DNA of 64,000 nucleotides, from assembly GCA_044378055.1 (NCBI GenBank), contig JBILXY010000002.1, positions 27,976 to 91,975 of the forward strand. Reading direction: 5' to 3'. The position numbers and the translations under genes are program-made. This stretch comes from JBILXY01 sp044378055. Lineage in GTDB: Bacteria > Patescibacteriota > JACMRA01. Shown in pieces: positions 52,725-61,712 of this stretch; positions within the stretch are counted from its first letter, which is position 1, and every line of letters begins with the position of its first letter. Below the pieces are notes generated by a model that saw only the letters and a list, made by a program, of their open reading frames with translations, did not search any database and had not been told where the DNA came from.

Positions 52725-53162
52725 TCATGACTTTTTTACAATTTTCATATTTTCAGAAATTCTTTTGAAAATCTCATGAACCTTGATTATGCTTAGCTCA
52801 TCTAGGCTAATTTGGTATAGATTTCTGAAACCAAGCGAAGTTTCGAAATCTAAACAGAGTGAAAATTCTCCTTTTGAAGTAGAAACGTAAAGTTTGAATT
52901 GTTGATTCTCGGATGAAATAGTCATCCATAAATCGAGCATATTCAACCTCTCAACCTTGGCTATGATAACTGATTCGTCTTCTGTAGTGACTTTTAAATA
53001 GCCACTTCCAGTATAAACATTAATCATGAATATTTCACATGAATCACGATTATTATAAACTAATTTTACTTGAATTTGGTCTCTACTTACTAGATAAGTG
53101 CAAGTATAGCAATATACCTTCTGATTTACACTTAGAAACAATTTTCCAATGCAACTTTCCAT
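52725..53162 (-). CDS. Orphan protein, function unknown
   Basis: 145 residues from the ATG at 53162 (the frame extends three codons to 53171). Beta-rich with several Cys (SVNQKVYCYTCTYLV) and a helical end. It stops at TGA; the terminator hairpin begins 11 bases later, so the TGA is a true stop. No family recognised. Confidence 0.55.
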   Translation of the reverse strand: MESCIGKLFLSVNQKVYCYTCTYLVSRDQIQVKLVYNNRDSCEIFMINVYTGSGYLKVTTEDESVIIAKVERLNMLDLWMTISSENQQFKLYVSTSKGEFSLCLDFETSLGFRNLYQISLDELSIIKVHEIFKRISENMKIVKKS

Positions 53163-53286
53163 ATTATTCACTGAAACAACAATTTAATAAATTCAGTATT
53201 TTCAGGTATTGTAAAGTAGGTTTTTACTGAAATTGACAAACAATCAACTTGTTTAGAAAGTATCTTAACATTTTATCTGCTACAAT

Positions 53287-55041
53287 ATGAATAATTTAGA
53301 CTTTTCCGCCTTCCTAAATTCCGAAATTAAAACTGATTCGGGCTTTCAATTTGGTAAAATTCCTGCTTCCAAAACTGCCATCGATTTAGTTTTTATTCAC
53401 GATCCCAAAACCAAAATAACAATTTATACAGCTGTTAGTGCTAGTCAGTATCCTTTTCAATCTGTGTTAGCTTTTGCCGGAGCTAGATATTCCCGGGCGG
53501 ATGGTATTATTTCAATTCTTTCCCAAATTCAAGAAAGCAATACAAATGCCGATAAAAAACTTGGAAACATTGTAAATAATTACGGTCATTCAAGTGTGGC
53601 TGAAATGGCCAATATTCCTATTTACATTGAAGGTTTAACCAAATTTCAAAGCGAACGATTGTTTCATTTAAGTGCCATTTATTCTGGCCAAGAAAGATCA
53701 AGCCGGTACCAGAAATTAGATGGAATGCAACCAGTTAGCTTAGGCAAATATTTTAGAGAAGGCGAAACTTTAAATAATGAAAATATGGATGATGAAGGCC
53801 TATTTAGCGATGCAGGTCTATTTAACCAAACTACAGAAGACAACTTTTTGTACACAGAGTTTGAAAATATTCAGAGATTAGCCAAAGCAAATTATTTAGA
53901 ATTTTTCCAAAAAACCCAAGATTTTTATATTAACCACTTTAGTATCGATACAAACAGTAAAAAGGAAATGAACACTGTTATAAGCCGAAGCTTAGATACT
54001 GCCAGGTATTTTCTACCGCTTGGTGCCATGCATACCACTTCTATGGCCTTGTTTACCAACGCCCGGGAATGGTCTAGGCTGATAGGGCAATTACAAAGTA
54101 AAACAGATTTAGAGGCTATAAATATTGCAGCCATGCTTAAACATCTTCTTGCTCCAACCGAGGAAATAGCATTGCAGCTGAATTATACCCCTGAAGCTGC
54201 GGAATTAATTCGTTATACAAGTGCCGATGAAATTACTGGAGACAATCTTCAAACTTTGCAAAATTATTTAGAAACCTTGGAAACTTTTCAGAAATTGGTT
54301 GATTCAAACTTTAATGAAATTAAATTTATCAATGCCGAGGCAACTTTATTCGGAGATAAATTAAGCTCTGGGGGGAAGCTGATTTTGCAGAATATTCTTT
54401 GTTTATACCCCACCCTAAATATTGCAAAATTATCTGTTTGGTTGCAAAGTTTAAGCAAGAACGAAGCAGAAAAGCTTGGTACTATTTGTTTCCAGAATTT
54501 TAATCATCACAGACAAATTGGTCAGCCACTTTCAACTAATCAAGTTAGTTTTGAACTTAAAACCGATTTTGGGGCCATGATGGATTTAAACCGGCACAGA
54601 GCTTGGGGCAGATTTAACCCAATTTTTAACTATCTAAACTTTTCAACCGACTTGATTAAAAATGGTTTTGTTTTGCCTCTTTATCTAACGGAGATTCCAG
54701 AAATGAAAGCAATAAAAGATGAGTTTGAGAAAAGAATGCTTGAATATTATAAACAAGTGGAAATATTCTGGAATGATGCTTCGCAAGTTGAAAATTTCCC
54801 AAAACAAGCTCTGATTGATTTATTACCCCTAGCCCACAACGCCAATATTTTAATGCACGCTTCAGCCAAGGAAATTGATTATATGACCAAACTTAGGGTA
54901 AGGCCAGGAGGACATATAAATTACCGTTTTTTGGTTTACCAAATGCAGCAAGAAGTAATCAAAGCCGACCCATTCTTCAGACCCCAGGAACTTACAAAAC
55001 CAGATTCCAACTCCAAAGCAGAATTCATGGATAGAAGTTAG
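53287..55041 (+). CDS. thyX: ThyX-like flavin-dependent thymidylate synthase, two-domain form
   Basis: 584 residues, more than twice a normal ThyX. The first half has FAGARYSRADG, NYGHSSVAEMANIPIYIEG (family GHxSxxEH) and SGQERSSRYQKLDG (family NExSxRY), but its RHR is missing (KFQSERLF). The second half has NFNHHRQIGQPLST, FGAMMDLNRHRAWGRFNP with RHR present, and MTKLRVRPGGHINYR. Thus each half keeps a different part of the active-site set, consistent with an intramolecular dimer from duplication. ThyX makes dTMP using folate and FAD; this branch's activity should be verified. No Shine-Dalgarno. Confidence 0.75.
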   Translation: MNNLDFSAFLNSEIKTDSGFQFGKIPASKTAIDLVFIHDPKTKITIYTAVSASQYPFQSVLAFAGARYSRADGIISILSQIQESNTNADKKLGNIVNNYGHSSVAEMANIPIYIEGLTKFQSERLFHLSAIYSGQERSSRYQKLDGMQPVSLGKYFREGETLNNENMDDEGLFSDAGLFNQTTEDNFLYTEFENIQRLAKANYLEFFQKTQDFYINHFSIDTNSKKEMNTVISRSLDTARYFLPLGAMHTTSMALFTNAREWSRLIGQLQSKTDLEAINIAAMLKHLLAPTEEIALQLNYTPEAAELIRYTSADEITGDNLQTLQNYLETLETFQKLVDSNFNEIKFINAEATLFGDKLSSGGKLILQNILCLYPTLNIAKLSVWLQSLSKNEAEKLGTICFQNFNHHRQIGQPLSTNQVSFELKTDFGAMMDLNRHRAWGRFNPIFNYLNFSTDLIKNGFVLPLYLTEIPEMKAIKDEFEKRMLEYYKQVEIFWNDASQVENFPKQALIDLLPLAHNANILMHASAKEIDYMTKLRVRPGGHINYRFLVYQMQQEVIKADPFFRPQELTKPDSNSKAEFMDRS

Positions 55042-55111
55042 AGAAAGTTCAAACAAAATGATACTTTGATATAAAAACGAGTACAAGTTAAACCTATTGC
55101 GAAACTAAAAA

Positions 55112-55195
55112 TTCCCCTCTTGAGGCACTGGTACAGTTCGGGTTTCCCGAACGACATGAGTGTCCGAAGGGTGGCAGTCGCAGACTGACGGGGTG
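55112..55195 (+). repeat. Two-hairpin GTGG repeat interrupted by another palindrome
   Basis: TCCCCTCTTGAGG starts the element, then about 43 foreign bases including GTTCGGG-TTT-CCCGAAC (55136-55152), then the rest: GGGTGG, CAGTC-GC-AGACTG, ACGGGGTG. It looks like an insertion into a GTGG-family element. Confidence 0.65.
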
Positions 55196-55265
55196 TTTTT
55201 CATAATGATAAGCTATCACATTCACTCTAATAAGAAAATTAGCGAGCTTAACAACAACTCCCCCA

Positions 55266-55293
55266 ATAAAAAATCACCCTCAGTTAAAAGGGT
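55266..55293 (-). terminator. Probable terminator of orphan gene 55303
   Basis: ACCC-TTTTAACTGA-GGGT (5 bp) then GATTTTTTATT on the minus strand; stem is short. Confidence 0.55.
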
Positions 55294-55302
55294 AATTCGC
55301 CG

Positions 55303-55677
55303 TTATGTTAATTCTACCATTGAAAGAACTGTGGCTTCAATCTGCACATTTTCAGTATCCTGATCAATGTTGCTGTCAAGAATAAAACAAGCATTAAAAA
55401 AGAAATTGTCTTTAACAGAAAGGGAATTGGGTGTAACAAGCAAATCAAACACCACCCTTCTCAGCTGAACTAATCCTTCTGTTGCCTGAATATTAAAAAG
55501 TTCTGGAAGAATTAGCTCCCAAAAAGTGTTATCAGGCTCTTCTTCATAAAAATTTAAAACTCCAACCAAAGTGTAAATTTGACGAAGCAGGGTAACTAAA
55601 TAACCTTTTTCAGTATTTTGACTTTGTAGGAACACTTCTATTTCAATTATAACTCGTCTATCTTGGGTAAAAACCAT
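55303..55677 (-). CDS. Orphan protein, function unknown
   Basis: 124 residues from the ATG at 55677, with GCGGAG about 8 bases upstream (the frame extends to 55686). Mixed helix and sheet (VIIEIEVFLQSQNTEKGY, quoted part), acidic C-terminus. No family recognised. It is separated from CysS by a repeat-rich spacer. Confidence 0.5.
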   Translation of the reverse strand: MVFTQDRRVIIEIEVFLQSQNTEKGYLVTLLRQIYTLVGVLNFYEEEPDNTFWELILPELFNIQATEGLVQLRRVVFDLLVTPNSLSVKDNFFFNACFILDSNIDQDTENVQIEATVLSMVELT

Positions 55678-55754
55678 GGTTTGCACTCCGCTTCATTACC
55701 ATTTTATTAATTCACAGAAATTACAGTAAGTCAAAATTTTATCCCCAAACCACC

Positions 55755-55777
55755 GTAGGGGCGTAGCTTGCTAGCCC
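55755..55777 (+). repeat. REP, GTAGGGG family
   Basis: GTAG head, then GGGC-G-TAGC, TT, GCTAGCCC: 8-bp stem with one bulged G. Confidence 0.65.
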
Positions 55778-55803
55778 AGGGCCTGACTGCCACTACACAT
55801 TTT

Positions 55804-55832
55804 GGATCCTGAAACCTTTTTCAGGATGACAG
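55804..55832. repeat. ATCCTGAA...TTCAGGAT palindrome
   Basis: ATCCTGAAA and TTTCAGGAT flank CCTT; a second half copy (TTCAGGATGACAGT) follows at 55842-55856. Same family as 7046. Confidence 0.6.
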
Positions 55833-55908
55833 TATCGCGAAGTTCAGGATGACAGTGCCGAGAAATTCTAGATTTTAGCGCCTTCATCTTCACGATACCA
55901 ACAACGCC

Positions 55909-57639
55909 CTACCCCTTCCTCCAAAGCCCGTATCCCCATGGATAATCGTCTATTTGGAAACCTAATTTATCTATTTCTTTTCTTAATTCATCACTTTTTT
56001 GAAAATCTTTTTCAGCCCTTGCCTTCAATCTTTCTTCGGCTAATTCTTCAGACTTTTGGTATTTGGAAAGCAATTTGTCTTCCGAAGTTTTATCTATATT
56101 AAACAAACCTAAATTCAACAGATTTAAATCAAACTGAGCAACAATATCATAAATCCCAGGGTCGATAAATTGCGCTTTGGTAGCTAGGTTAGATAATTCT
56201 GAAAGTTTAGCCTGATATTCTTCCAAAAACTTGGCTGTGTCTAAGTTATTACAAAGTATTTCAAGCCATTCTTTTTTAAGATCCGTAGAGGAAACCGCCT
56301 GCTTTCCATGTGAAGTGGATGTTGAGGCGACACTCGGGTCGTCGTTGGCAGTCAATTCACCTAAACTTGAAATATACGAACTTATTTTAGCCGCGTCTTT
56401 TCTTAAATTATATAATCTGTTTTGGGCCTGAGCCATTTTATCCCAAGTAAAATTCATCTGATCTTGGTAATTGTGTTCAAACATTAACAATTTGTAAGCC
56501 AGCGGATCGAAACCTTTTTCAATAATATCCCACATGGTATAGCTATTTCCAAGGCTTTTACTCATTTTTCCGCCATCAATTAAAAGGTGTTCAAAATGCA
56601 CCCAATATTTAGACAAATGAAAACCCAAAGCTTCAGATTGGATTATTTCATTCTTATGATGAATGGGAATATGCTCAATTCCCCCGGTGTGTAAATCAAT
56701 TTCGTATGATGGAGAGATGGCTTTTGAAAATAGCTTATTCGGGTTTGAAAAACGCTTCTGTCCAATTATTTCGCTGATCATAGCTACACATTCGCTGTGC
56801 CAACCTGGGCAACCCCATTTAAAATCTATGGCTGTTGGATAAATAAGCTTAAAAACTTCGTCAGCTTTCATTTTTGCGAAAATTGCTGGTGGCCTTCCCT
56901 GCTCTATTTCTTGATTAAAACTGTCTGAACCAATTCCTAATTCTTCAGATATTTCCAAGAAAATATTTTTAGGCTGCTGAAAATCTGTAAACCTCCATTT
57001 TTGTAGTGAATTTTCATCAACAAATTTCCACAAAGCAAAATCAGCAGAGTTTTTTAAGTTGTTTACAATATGCCTTCCTGTATAGTTGCTATCGTTTTTA
57101 GAGTTTGAATTATCCTGCTCATCTTCCCTGCTATCATAATAAATTCCATCTTCCAATAAATAGGCTTTTCCGATTTTCAATAATTCCAAAGCTAAGATCA
57201 TCTGCTCTTGAATGTAATCGGTGGCCATTGGCATCATTTTTCCTGCCGGCAAATTTAAACCAAGTTTTGAAGCCTGTTGTAAATAATCAGATAAATAAAA
57301 ATCTATTATTTCTTTCACAGTTTTTCCATCTTTTTTCGCAGCTTTTTCCACCTTGTCTTCTGAATTAGAAACATTTTGACCATCATCACCATCGGCTACT
57401 AAATGCCCTACATCAGTGATATTTAAAACCCAATCAACTTGCCAGCTTGCCAGTTTAGCCAGTTTTGCAACTGTATCATTAAACCAAGCAGCCCGCATGT
57501 TTCCAATGTGCTGGTAACTATAAATTGTAGGGCCGCAAGAATATAATTTTAAGGTATTAGGAACAACAGTTTCTTCTGGTTTTATATGAACAAATTCTTT
57601 CTTATAACTATCAAAAAGAGTAATAGGCAATGGCTGCAT
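55909..57639 (-). CDS. cysS: Cysteinyl-tRNA synthetase
   Basis: Charges tRNA-Cys. 576 residues, longer than the usual ~460. Catalytic motifs: SCGPTIYSYQHIGNMRA (HIGH-type and zinc Cys), CPGWHSECVAMI and TGGIEHIPIHHKNE (further zinc ligands), and GGKMSKSLGNSY (KMSKS). Extra length comes from an acidic stretch at about residues 165-185 and an insert in the helical domain (about 415-450, Ser/Thr-rich). The C-terminal DALR-like part and anticodon region are short. The start lies opposite the neighbouring membrane-protein gene. Confidence 0.95.
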   Translation of the reverse strand: MQPLPITLFDSYKKEFVHIKPEETVVPNTLKLYSCGPTIYSYQHIGNMRAAWFNDTVAKLAKLASWQVDWVLNITDVGHLVADGDDGQNVSNSEDKVEKAAKKDGKTVKEIIDFYLSDYLQQASKLGLNLPAGKMMPMATDYIQEQMILALELLKIGKAYLLEDGIYYDSREDEQDNSNSKNDSNYTGRHIVNNLKNSADFALWKFVDENSLQKWRFTDFQQPKNIFLEISEELGIGSDSFNQEIEQGRPPAIFAKMKADEVFKLIYPTAIDFKWGCPGWHSECVAMISEIIGQKRFSNPNKLFSKAISPSYEIDLHTGGIEHIPIHHKNEIIQSEALGFHLSKYWVHFEHLLIDGGKMSKSLGNSYTMWDIIEKGFDPLAYKLLMFEHNYQDQMNFTWDKMAQAQNRLYNLRKDAAKISSYISSLGELTANDDPSVASTSTSHGKQAVSSTDLKKEWLEILCNNLDTAKFLEEYQAKLSELSNLATKAQFIDPGIYDIVAQFDLNLLNLGLFNIDKTSEDKLLSKYQKSEELAEERLKARAEKDFQKSDELRKEIDKLGFQIDDYPWGYGLWRKG

Positions 57640-57731
57640 ACTTTGAACTTACAAATATATTAAGAAATTGGGCAAGAAAAAAATTCAGACGGTATTTTGA
57701 CATTAAATCCTATGACTCCTTTATTCAAATT

Positions 57732-59075
57732 ATGAACTGGTTAAAATTCCAAAAGTGGCAATATATTTTTATTTTTGTATTTTTATTTTTTGTCGCGATA
57801 AGTATTGCAGCTTATAACAACAGTCCGGTTTTGTTTTGGGGCTGGGAAGGTGAATTATATTGGAGGTTTTATACCTATGTATCTCGGGGTGAAATGCCTT
57901 TTATTAACTTTTTTATAGAATACCCGCCTTTTGCTGCCTATTTTATTGCCATTCCTGCCCTATTTAGCAGAAGCTTCAGCCAATTACAGTTTCTAAGTTT
58001 TTTCGCCAGCATTTCAGCAATTTTGGCTTTATCAGCCCCATTTATTTTCAATTGGACTTTTTCTAAAATTCAAAACGGAAGCGACGCGATTAACAGAGCC
58101 TCGGCAACTTTGCTTTCAATTTACCTTTTACTTTTAATTCCAAATTTCACCTTACTTACCACCAGATACGATGTTTTCCCAGCCTTTTTTAGTTTTCTTG
58201 GAATATGTTTATATTTGATTAGTTTAAAGCGAAGTAAATGGATTTGGTCATTTTCTGCCTATCTTATTCTAGCAATCGCAACCTTCATTAAAATTTATCC
58301 TATCTTAATTATTGTTTTGCTTGTTTTACTGGATATTTGGAGAAGAAAATGGTTGAACATTGGCACAGCTTTAGTAGCCTTGGTTTTAATAAGCTTACCA
58401 ACCGCCTACTTCGTAATTAATGGACAGCAAAATTTCCAATCTTTCATACAATACCAAACTGCTTCTCGTGATTTACAAATTGAAAGTATCTGGGCCAGTG
58501 TTGCTTTTGGTTTAGAAAAAATAAACTTAGTCGAGAAGAGCGTAATTCAACTACAAAGTGGCTCTATGGAGCTTACAAATGCCTATGCTAAATCATTAGC
58601 AAGACAAAATTTACTTATTATTGCCTTCATTCTGGCAATATCCTTTCTTGCCCTAATATTTAAGCTAAAACCCTGGAAAGATAAAACTAGTTGGAGTTTG
58701 AACGAAATTAAACAAATTAAATTTAGAATACCCACACAAGATGAAATAATAAGATTAACTGTGATTGGCAGCCTATTTTTAATCACCACTTTCATGCTTT
58801 GGAACAAAGTTTTCTCGCCGCAGTATTTATTGTGGGTAATACTTTTACTACCCCTGCTTGGGCTGCTTGAATATTCCAGAAAAGAATTGATGAATATTGG
58901 AATTGGCTGGTTCTTAATTTCCTTGCTTACCTTGATTATTTATCCTTTAAGCTATGGGGCCTTAACAGCAACCCAAACCGTCATGGTTATTATTTTAATT
59001 TGCAGAAACCTGCTTATTTTAGCCTGGTGGTGGTGGCTAATAAAAGAATTGATAACCAAACCAACAACAAATTAG
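57732..59075 (+). CDS. GT87-like membrane glycosyltransferase (DUF2029)
   Basis: 447 residues from the ATG at 57732. The frame is open to 57630, but that ATG lies across the cysS start and its extra residues are basic and soluble, so the later start is preferred. About 9-11 membrane segments. The first loop has GEMPFINFFIEYPPFAAYF, with the EYPP motif of polyprenol-phosphate-dependent GT87 enzymes, then LLTTRYDVFPAFFSFLG and TFIKIYPILIIVLLVLL. GT87 members add mannose or related sugars outside the membrane. It ends four bases into the convergent gene. Confidence 0.75.
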   Translation: MNWLKFQKWQYIFIFVFLFFVAISIAAYNNSPVLFWGWEGELYWRFYTYVSRGEMPFINFFIEYPPFAAYFIAIPALFSRSFSQLQFLSFFASISAILALSAPFIFNWTFSKIQNGSDAINRASATLLSIYLLLLIPNFTLLTTRYDVFPAFFSFLGICLYLISLKRSKWIWSFSAYLILAIATFIKIYPILIIVLLVLLDIWRRKWLNIGTALVALVLISLPTAYFVINGQQNFQSFIQYQTASRDLQIESIWASVAFGLEKINLVEKSVIQLQSGSMELTNAYAKSLARQNLLIIAFILAISFLALIFKLKPWKDKTSWSLNEIKQIKFRIPTQDEIIRLTVIGSLFLITTFMLWNKVFSPQYLLWVILLLPLLGLLEYSRKELMNIGIGWFLISLLTLIIYPLSYGALTATQTVMVIILICRNLLILAWWWWLIKELITKPTTN

Positions 59076-60265
59076 AGTTGCATTACTTGGTAAAAATCCA
59101 CATCGCCATCTCTATAAATTAAAATAACCTGGCCACTTAATCTGTCTAAATAGCCTCCAATAATATTTCTATCATCTCTTGTTGGATCTACATTATATTC
59201 TTCCAAAGTTTTTGCGGTTTCAGAATTTAATAAACTTATCTTGGTATCTTGACCGGCTGAAAGTATTAAATTGGTGTCATCTATTGGCATAAACATTACC
59301 ACAGATTTAGTATGGGTGGTTTTAAAATCTTTTAATTTATTAAGAAATGCTTGATCCCAAACTTCAACTTGCACCACTTCCCTTTCAAGATTTGTTAGTT
59401 TAGATAAATTAACTGGCACTTGTTCTTTTCCCATCTTTAGAATAAAATTTTTGTCTTTAAAATGCATAATATCCACCAAAGAACCAGATAAGGTTTTGCT
59501 GAATTTTTCTAAACCGCTGGCACTATAAAATAGCAAATCATTAGTGCCTTTATTGTTAAAAACTATGGTGTCTTTGTCTTCCGTAAAATACATACTTGTA
59601 GATTTAGGAATTTCAAACGAGTTTTCAACTTTACCATTTTCAATGTTCCAAGAAACTACTATTGAGTTTTTGTTATCATTAATATACAAAGCCCATATTT
59701 GCTTATTTTCAGGCCAATATTTTATCTTTTGTAAAACATGGTTTAGTGAAGATTCTAAAAGAGCAGAGCTTTGCAAACTAGTATTTTTAGTTCCAGTTTT
59801 AATAGCAGTAGGAATATCTTGTTTCATTTCCAATTTGGCAGCTTCTTGTTTGTTCATAAACCAATATGTATTTTTTTCAAGATCAAGTGATTTACTTCCC
59901 TTCACTAAATCCCAAGCTTGGCTTTGTGCTGGAATAGGATTCCCTTCCTGATATACATTTAATAACAATTTCAAATAATCATCAGCTTCATAAAAATCTA
60001 TTGCAGAAGTGTTTGAATTTACATCCAAAGCGGCTTTGTATGAACTTGCTTCAATAATTTTTAAATAACTTCTTGATGGTGTTGAATTATAGTTGAATAA
60101 TTCACCTGAAAATGGAAGAAAAATGTTGGAAATATTAATTTTAGAACCACCAAATGTGGTATAAATTGCCAAAGATAAAACAACAAAGGCAAATAAAATT
60201 ATGGCCATCAATAGTTTATTTAATACTGAAGGACTTTCCAAATGTTTCGGGGTGTTTACTATCAT
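59072..60265 (-). CDS. Membrane-anchored protein with propeller-like repeats
   Basis: 397 residues. Membrane segment at about 18-40, then an outside part with regular short beta repeats (SWNIENGKVENSFEIPK; NLILSAGQDTKISLLNSE; GQVILIYRDGDVDFYQ) resembling WD40 or PQQ-like blades. No exact family can be named. It is convergent with the GT87-like gene and may act on the surface. Its upstream spacer is shared with the plus-strand gene at 60378. Confidence 0.6.
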   Translation of the reverse strand: MIVNTPKHLESPSVLNKLLMAIILFAFVVLSLAIYTTFGGSKINISNIFLPFSGELFNYNSTPSRSYLKIIEASSYKAALDVNSNTSAIDFYEADDYLKLLLNVYQEGNPIPAQSQAWDLVKGSKSLDLEKNTYWFMNKQEAAKLEMKQDIPTAIKTGTKNTSLQSSALLESSLNHVLQKIKYWPENKQIWALYINDNKNSIVVSWNIENGKVENSFEIPKSTSMYFTEDKDTIVFNNKGTNDLLFYSASGLEKFSKTLSGSLVDIMHFKDKNFILKMGKEQVPVNLSKLTNLEREVVQVEVWDQAFLNKLKDFKTTHTKSVVMFMPIDDTNLILSAGQDTKISLLNSETAKTLEEYNVDPTRDDRNIIGGYLDRLSGQVILIYRDGDVDFYQVMQL

Positions 60266-60377
60266 TGTTAGATTTTAATAATTTGCAAGATTATAATATT
60301 ATATTTAGTATTTGTCATCTTCTAATAAATTATTCATAATATCCACAATCAAATTAAGAGTGAAATATTTTTCTTAT

Positions 60378-61151
60378 ATGTCCGAAGTTAAATTAAGCAG
60401 AAAAAAAATAGAGGATATGAAAATCTTCCAGGTAGGAGTAGGGCTTATCTTGCTGATAGAAAGCTTGGTAATTTGGCTATTAAGTTCCACTTTTACCCTA
60501 CCTGTTACAACCACCTATTTTGAATCTAGCGGTGTTGGTAATTCCTTAGCACATGTTACCAGAGAAATATTCAGGGTTCAAACCGCCCATATATTGGTAA
60601 TTTTTCTTTTAGTGCCATCAATTATGCACTTAATCATTGCCCTACCAGGTGTTTTTCCCAAATACAGACAATTGATTGAAAATAAATTTAATCCACTTCG
60701 TTGGTTAGAATATAGTATTACCGCCCCCTTGATGATTGTTTTACTGGCCATGTTAAGCGGAATATTCGATTTTTCAACCATAATTTTACTTTTCGCCGTT
60801 TCAGTAAGTATGTTGCTTTTTGGTGCAAACATGGAGGTAATCAACCGAAAACTTGAAAAAGTACAATGGTCTTCCTTTATTTTTGGATCTATCTTTGGAA
60901 TTGTACCTTGGATAATTATTTGGATGCATATTTCAGGAGCAAGAGATATTAGTTTAATTCCATATTATACCTTAATTGCCTTCTTCTCTTTACTAGCCTT
61001 CTTTGCTTTTTTTCCGCTTAACATGTTTCTTTACTACAAAAAAATTGGCCCATGGAAAGACTATGAATTTGTAGAAACCTGCTTTGTAATTCTAAGTTTA
61101 TGCAGTAAATCAGCCTTAGCCTGGCAAGTATTTATTGGTTTAATGGGGTAG
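60378..61151 (+). CDS. Polytopic membrane protein, unknown function
   Basis: 257 residues from the ATG at 60378 (the frame is open to 60312, but those residues are not hydrophobic or conserved-looking). Seven or so hydrophobic segments; the second loop is long (LPVTTTYFESSGVGNS) and may be outside. The pattern of small membrane helices resembles heliorhodopsin-like proteins of this size, but the retinal Lys (SALAWQVF segment near the end has SKSALAWQ) cannot be proved by eye. The stop overlaps the convergent engB gene by 12 bases. Confidence 0.6.
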   Translation: MSEVKLSRKKIEDMKIFQVGVGLILLIESLVIWLLSSTFTLPVTTTYFESSGVGNSLAHVTREIFRVQTAHILVIFLLVPSIMHLIIALPGVFPKYRQLIENKFNPLRWLEYSITAPLMIVLLAMLSGIFDFSTIILLFAVSVSMLLFGANMEVINRKLEKVQWSSFIFGSIFGIVPWIIIWMHISGARDISLIPYYTLIAFFSLLAFFAFFPLNMFLYYKKIGPWKDYEFVETCFVILSLCSKSALAWQVFIGLMG

Positions 61152-61709
61152 ATCGGCGGTGGGTTTTTTCATGTTGCTTACATCAATGCTGGCGATATAT
61201 TCTTTAATGGCTGAAGCACCTTTCTTCATTAAAGCCGAAGCTTGTAATATTTTTGGTGCACCGTAAACATTTGGTAACAAATTAATAAACTTCCCCCACT
61301 CTGCAATATTAGCAGCAAATTCTTTAGCTTTGGCTTTATCTGTTTTCGTAAAAATAACACTGAAAGGAACCTTGTTTTCCACCAACCAAACTAAAAATTC
61401 CTTATCTATTTTAACCGGAGGAATGGAGCTATCTATAAGAACAAAAAGATGAGTAAACAAATTATCTTCAAAAAATAATTCCAACATAATTTTATCCCAA
61501 ATCTCGCGTTTTTTACCATCAACTGCAGCATAACCGTAACCAGGCATATCTACCAAATCAAATTTTCCGTTTAGTTTAAACAAATCATGTTTCCTGGTTT
61601 TTCCAGGATGTTTAGAAGTTTTAGCAACATTTTGACCAAGAATATAATTTATCAAACTAGACTTTCCAACATTAGACCGACCAATAAAGGCAATTTTAAA
61701 CTGTGGCAT
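61140..61709 (-). CDS. engB: Ribosome biogenesis GTP-binding protein EngB (YsxC)
   Basis: GTPase needed for 50S subunit assembly. 189 residues, usual length. G1 GRSNVGKSSL, G2-like SKHPGKTRK, G3 DMPGYGYA, G4 TKTDKAKA and G5 QASALMKKG are intact. With der (30192) and lepA (32760), three ribosome GTPase genes lie in this window. The gene starts three bases after the stop of the DUF1697 gene, so these two are co-transcribed. Confidence 0.95.
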   Translation of the reverse strand: MPQFKIAFIGRSNVGKSSLINYILGQNVAKTSKHPGKTRKHDLFKLNGKFDLVDMPGYGYAAVDGKKREIWDKIMLELFFEDNLFTHLFVLIDSSIPPVKIDKEFLVWLVENKVPFSVIFTKTDKAKAKEFAANIAEWGKFINLLPNVYGAPKILQASALMKKGASAIKEYIASIDVSNMKKPTADLPH

Positions 61710-61712
61710 GTT

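Noticed and set aside
60378..61151. Heliorhodopsin identity for the seven-helix-like protein
   Set aside because: Size and helix number are suggestive but I cannot align the retinal-binding helix with certainty, so it is listed as unknown membrane protein.
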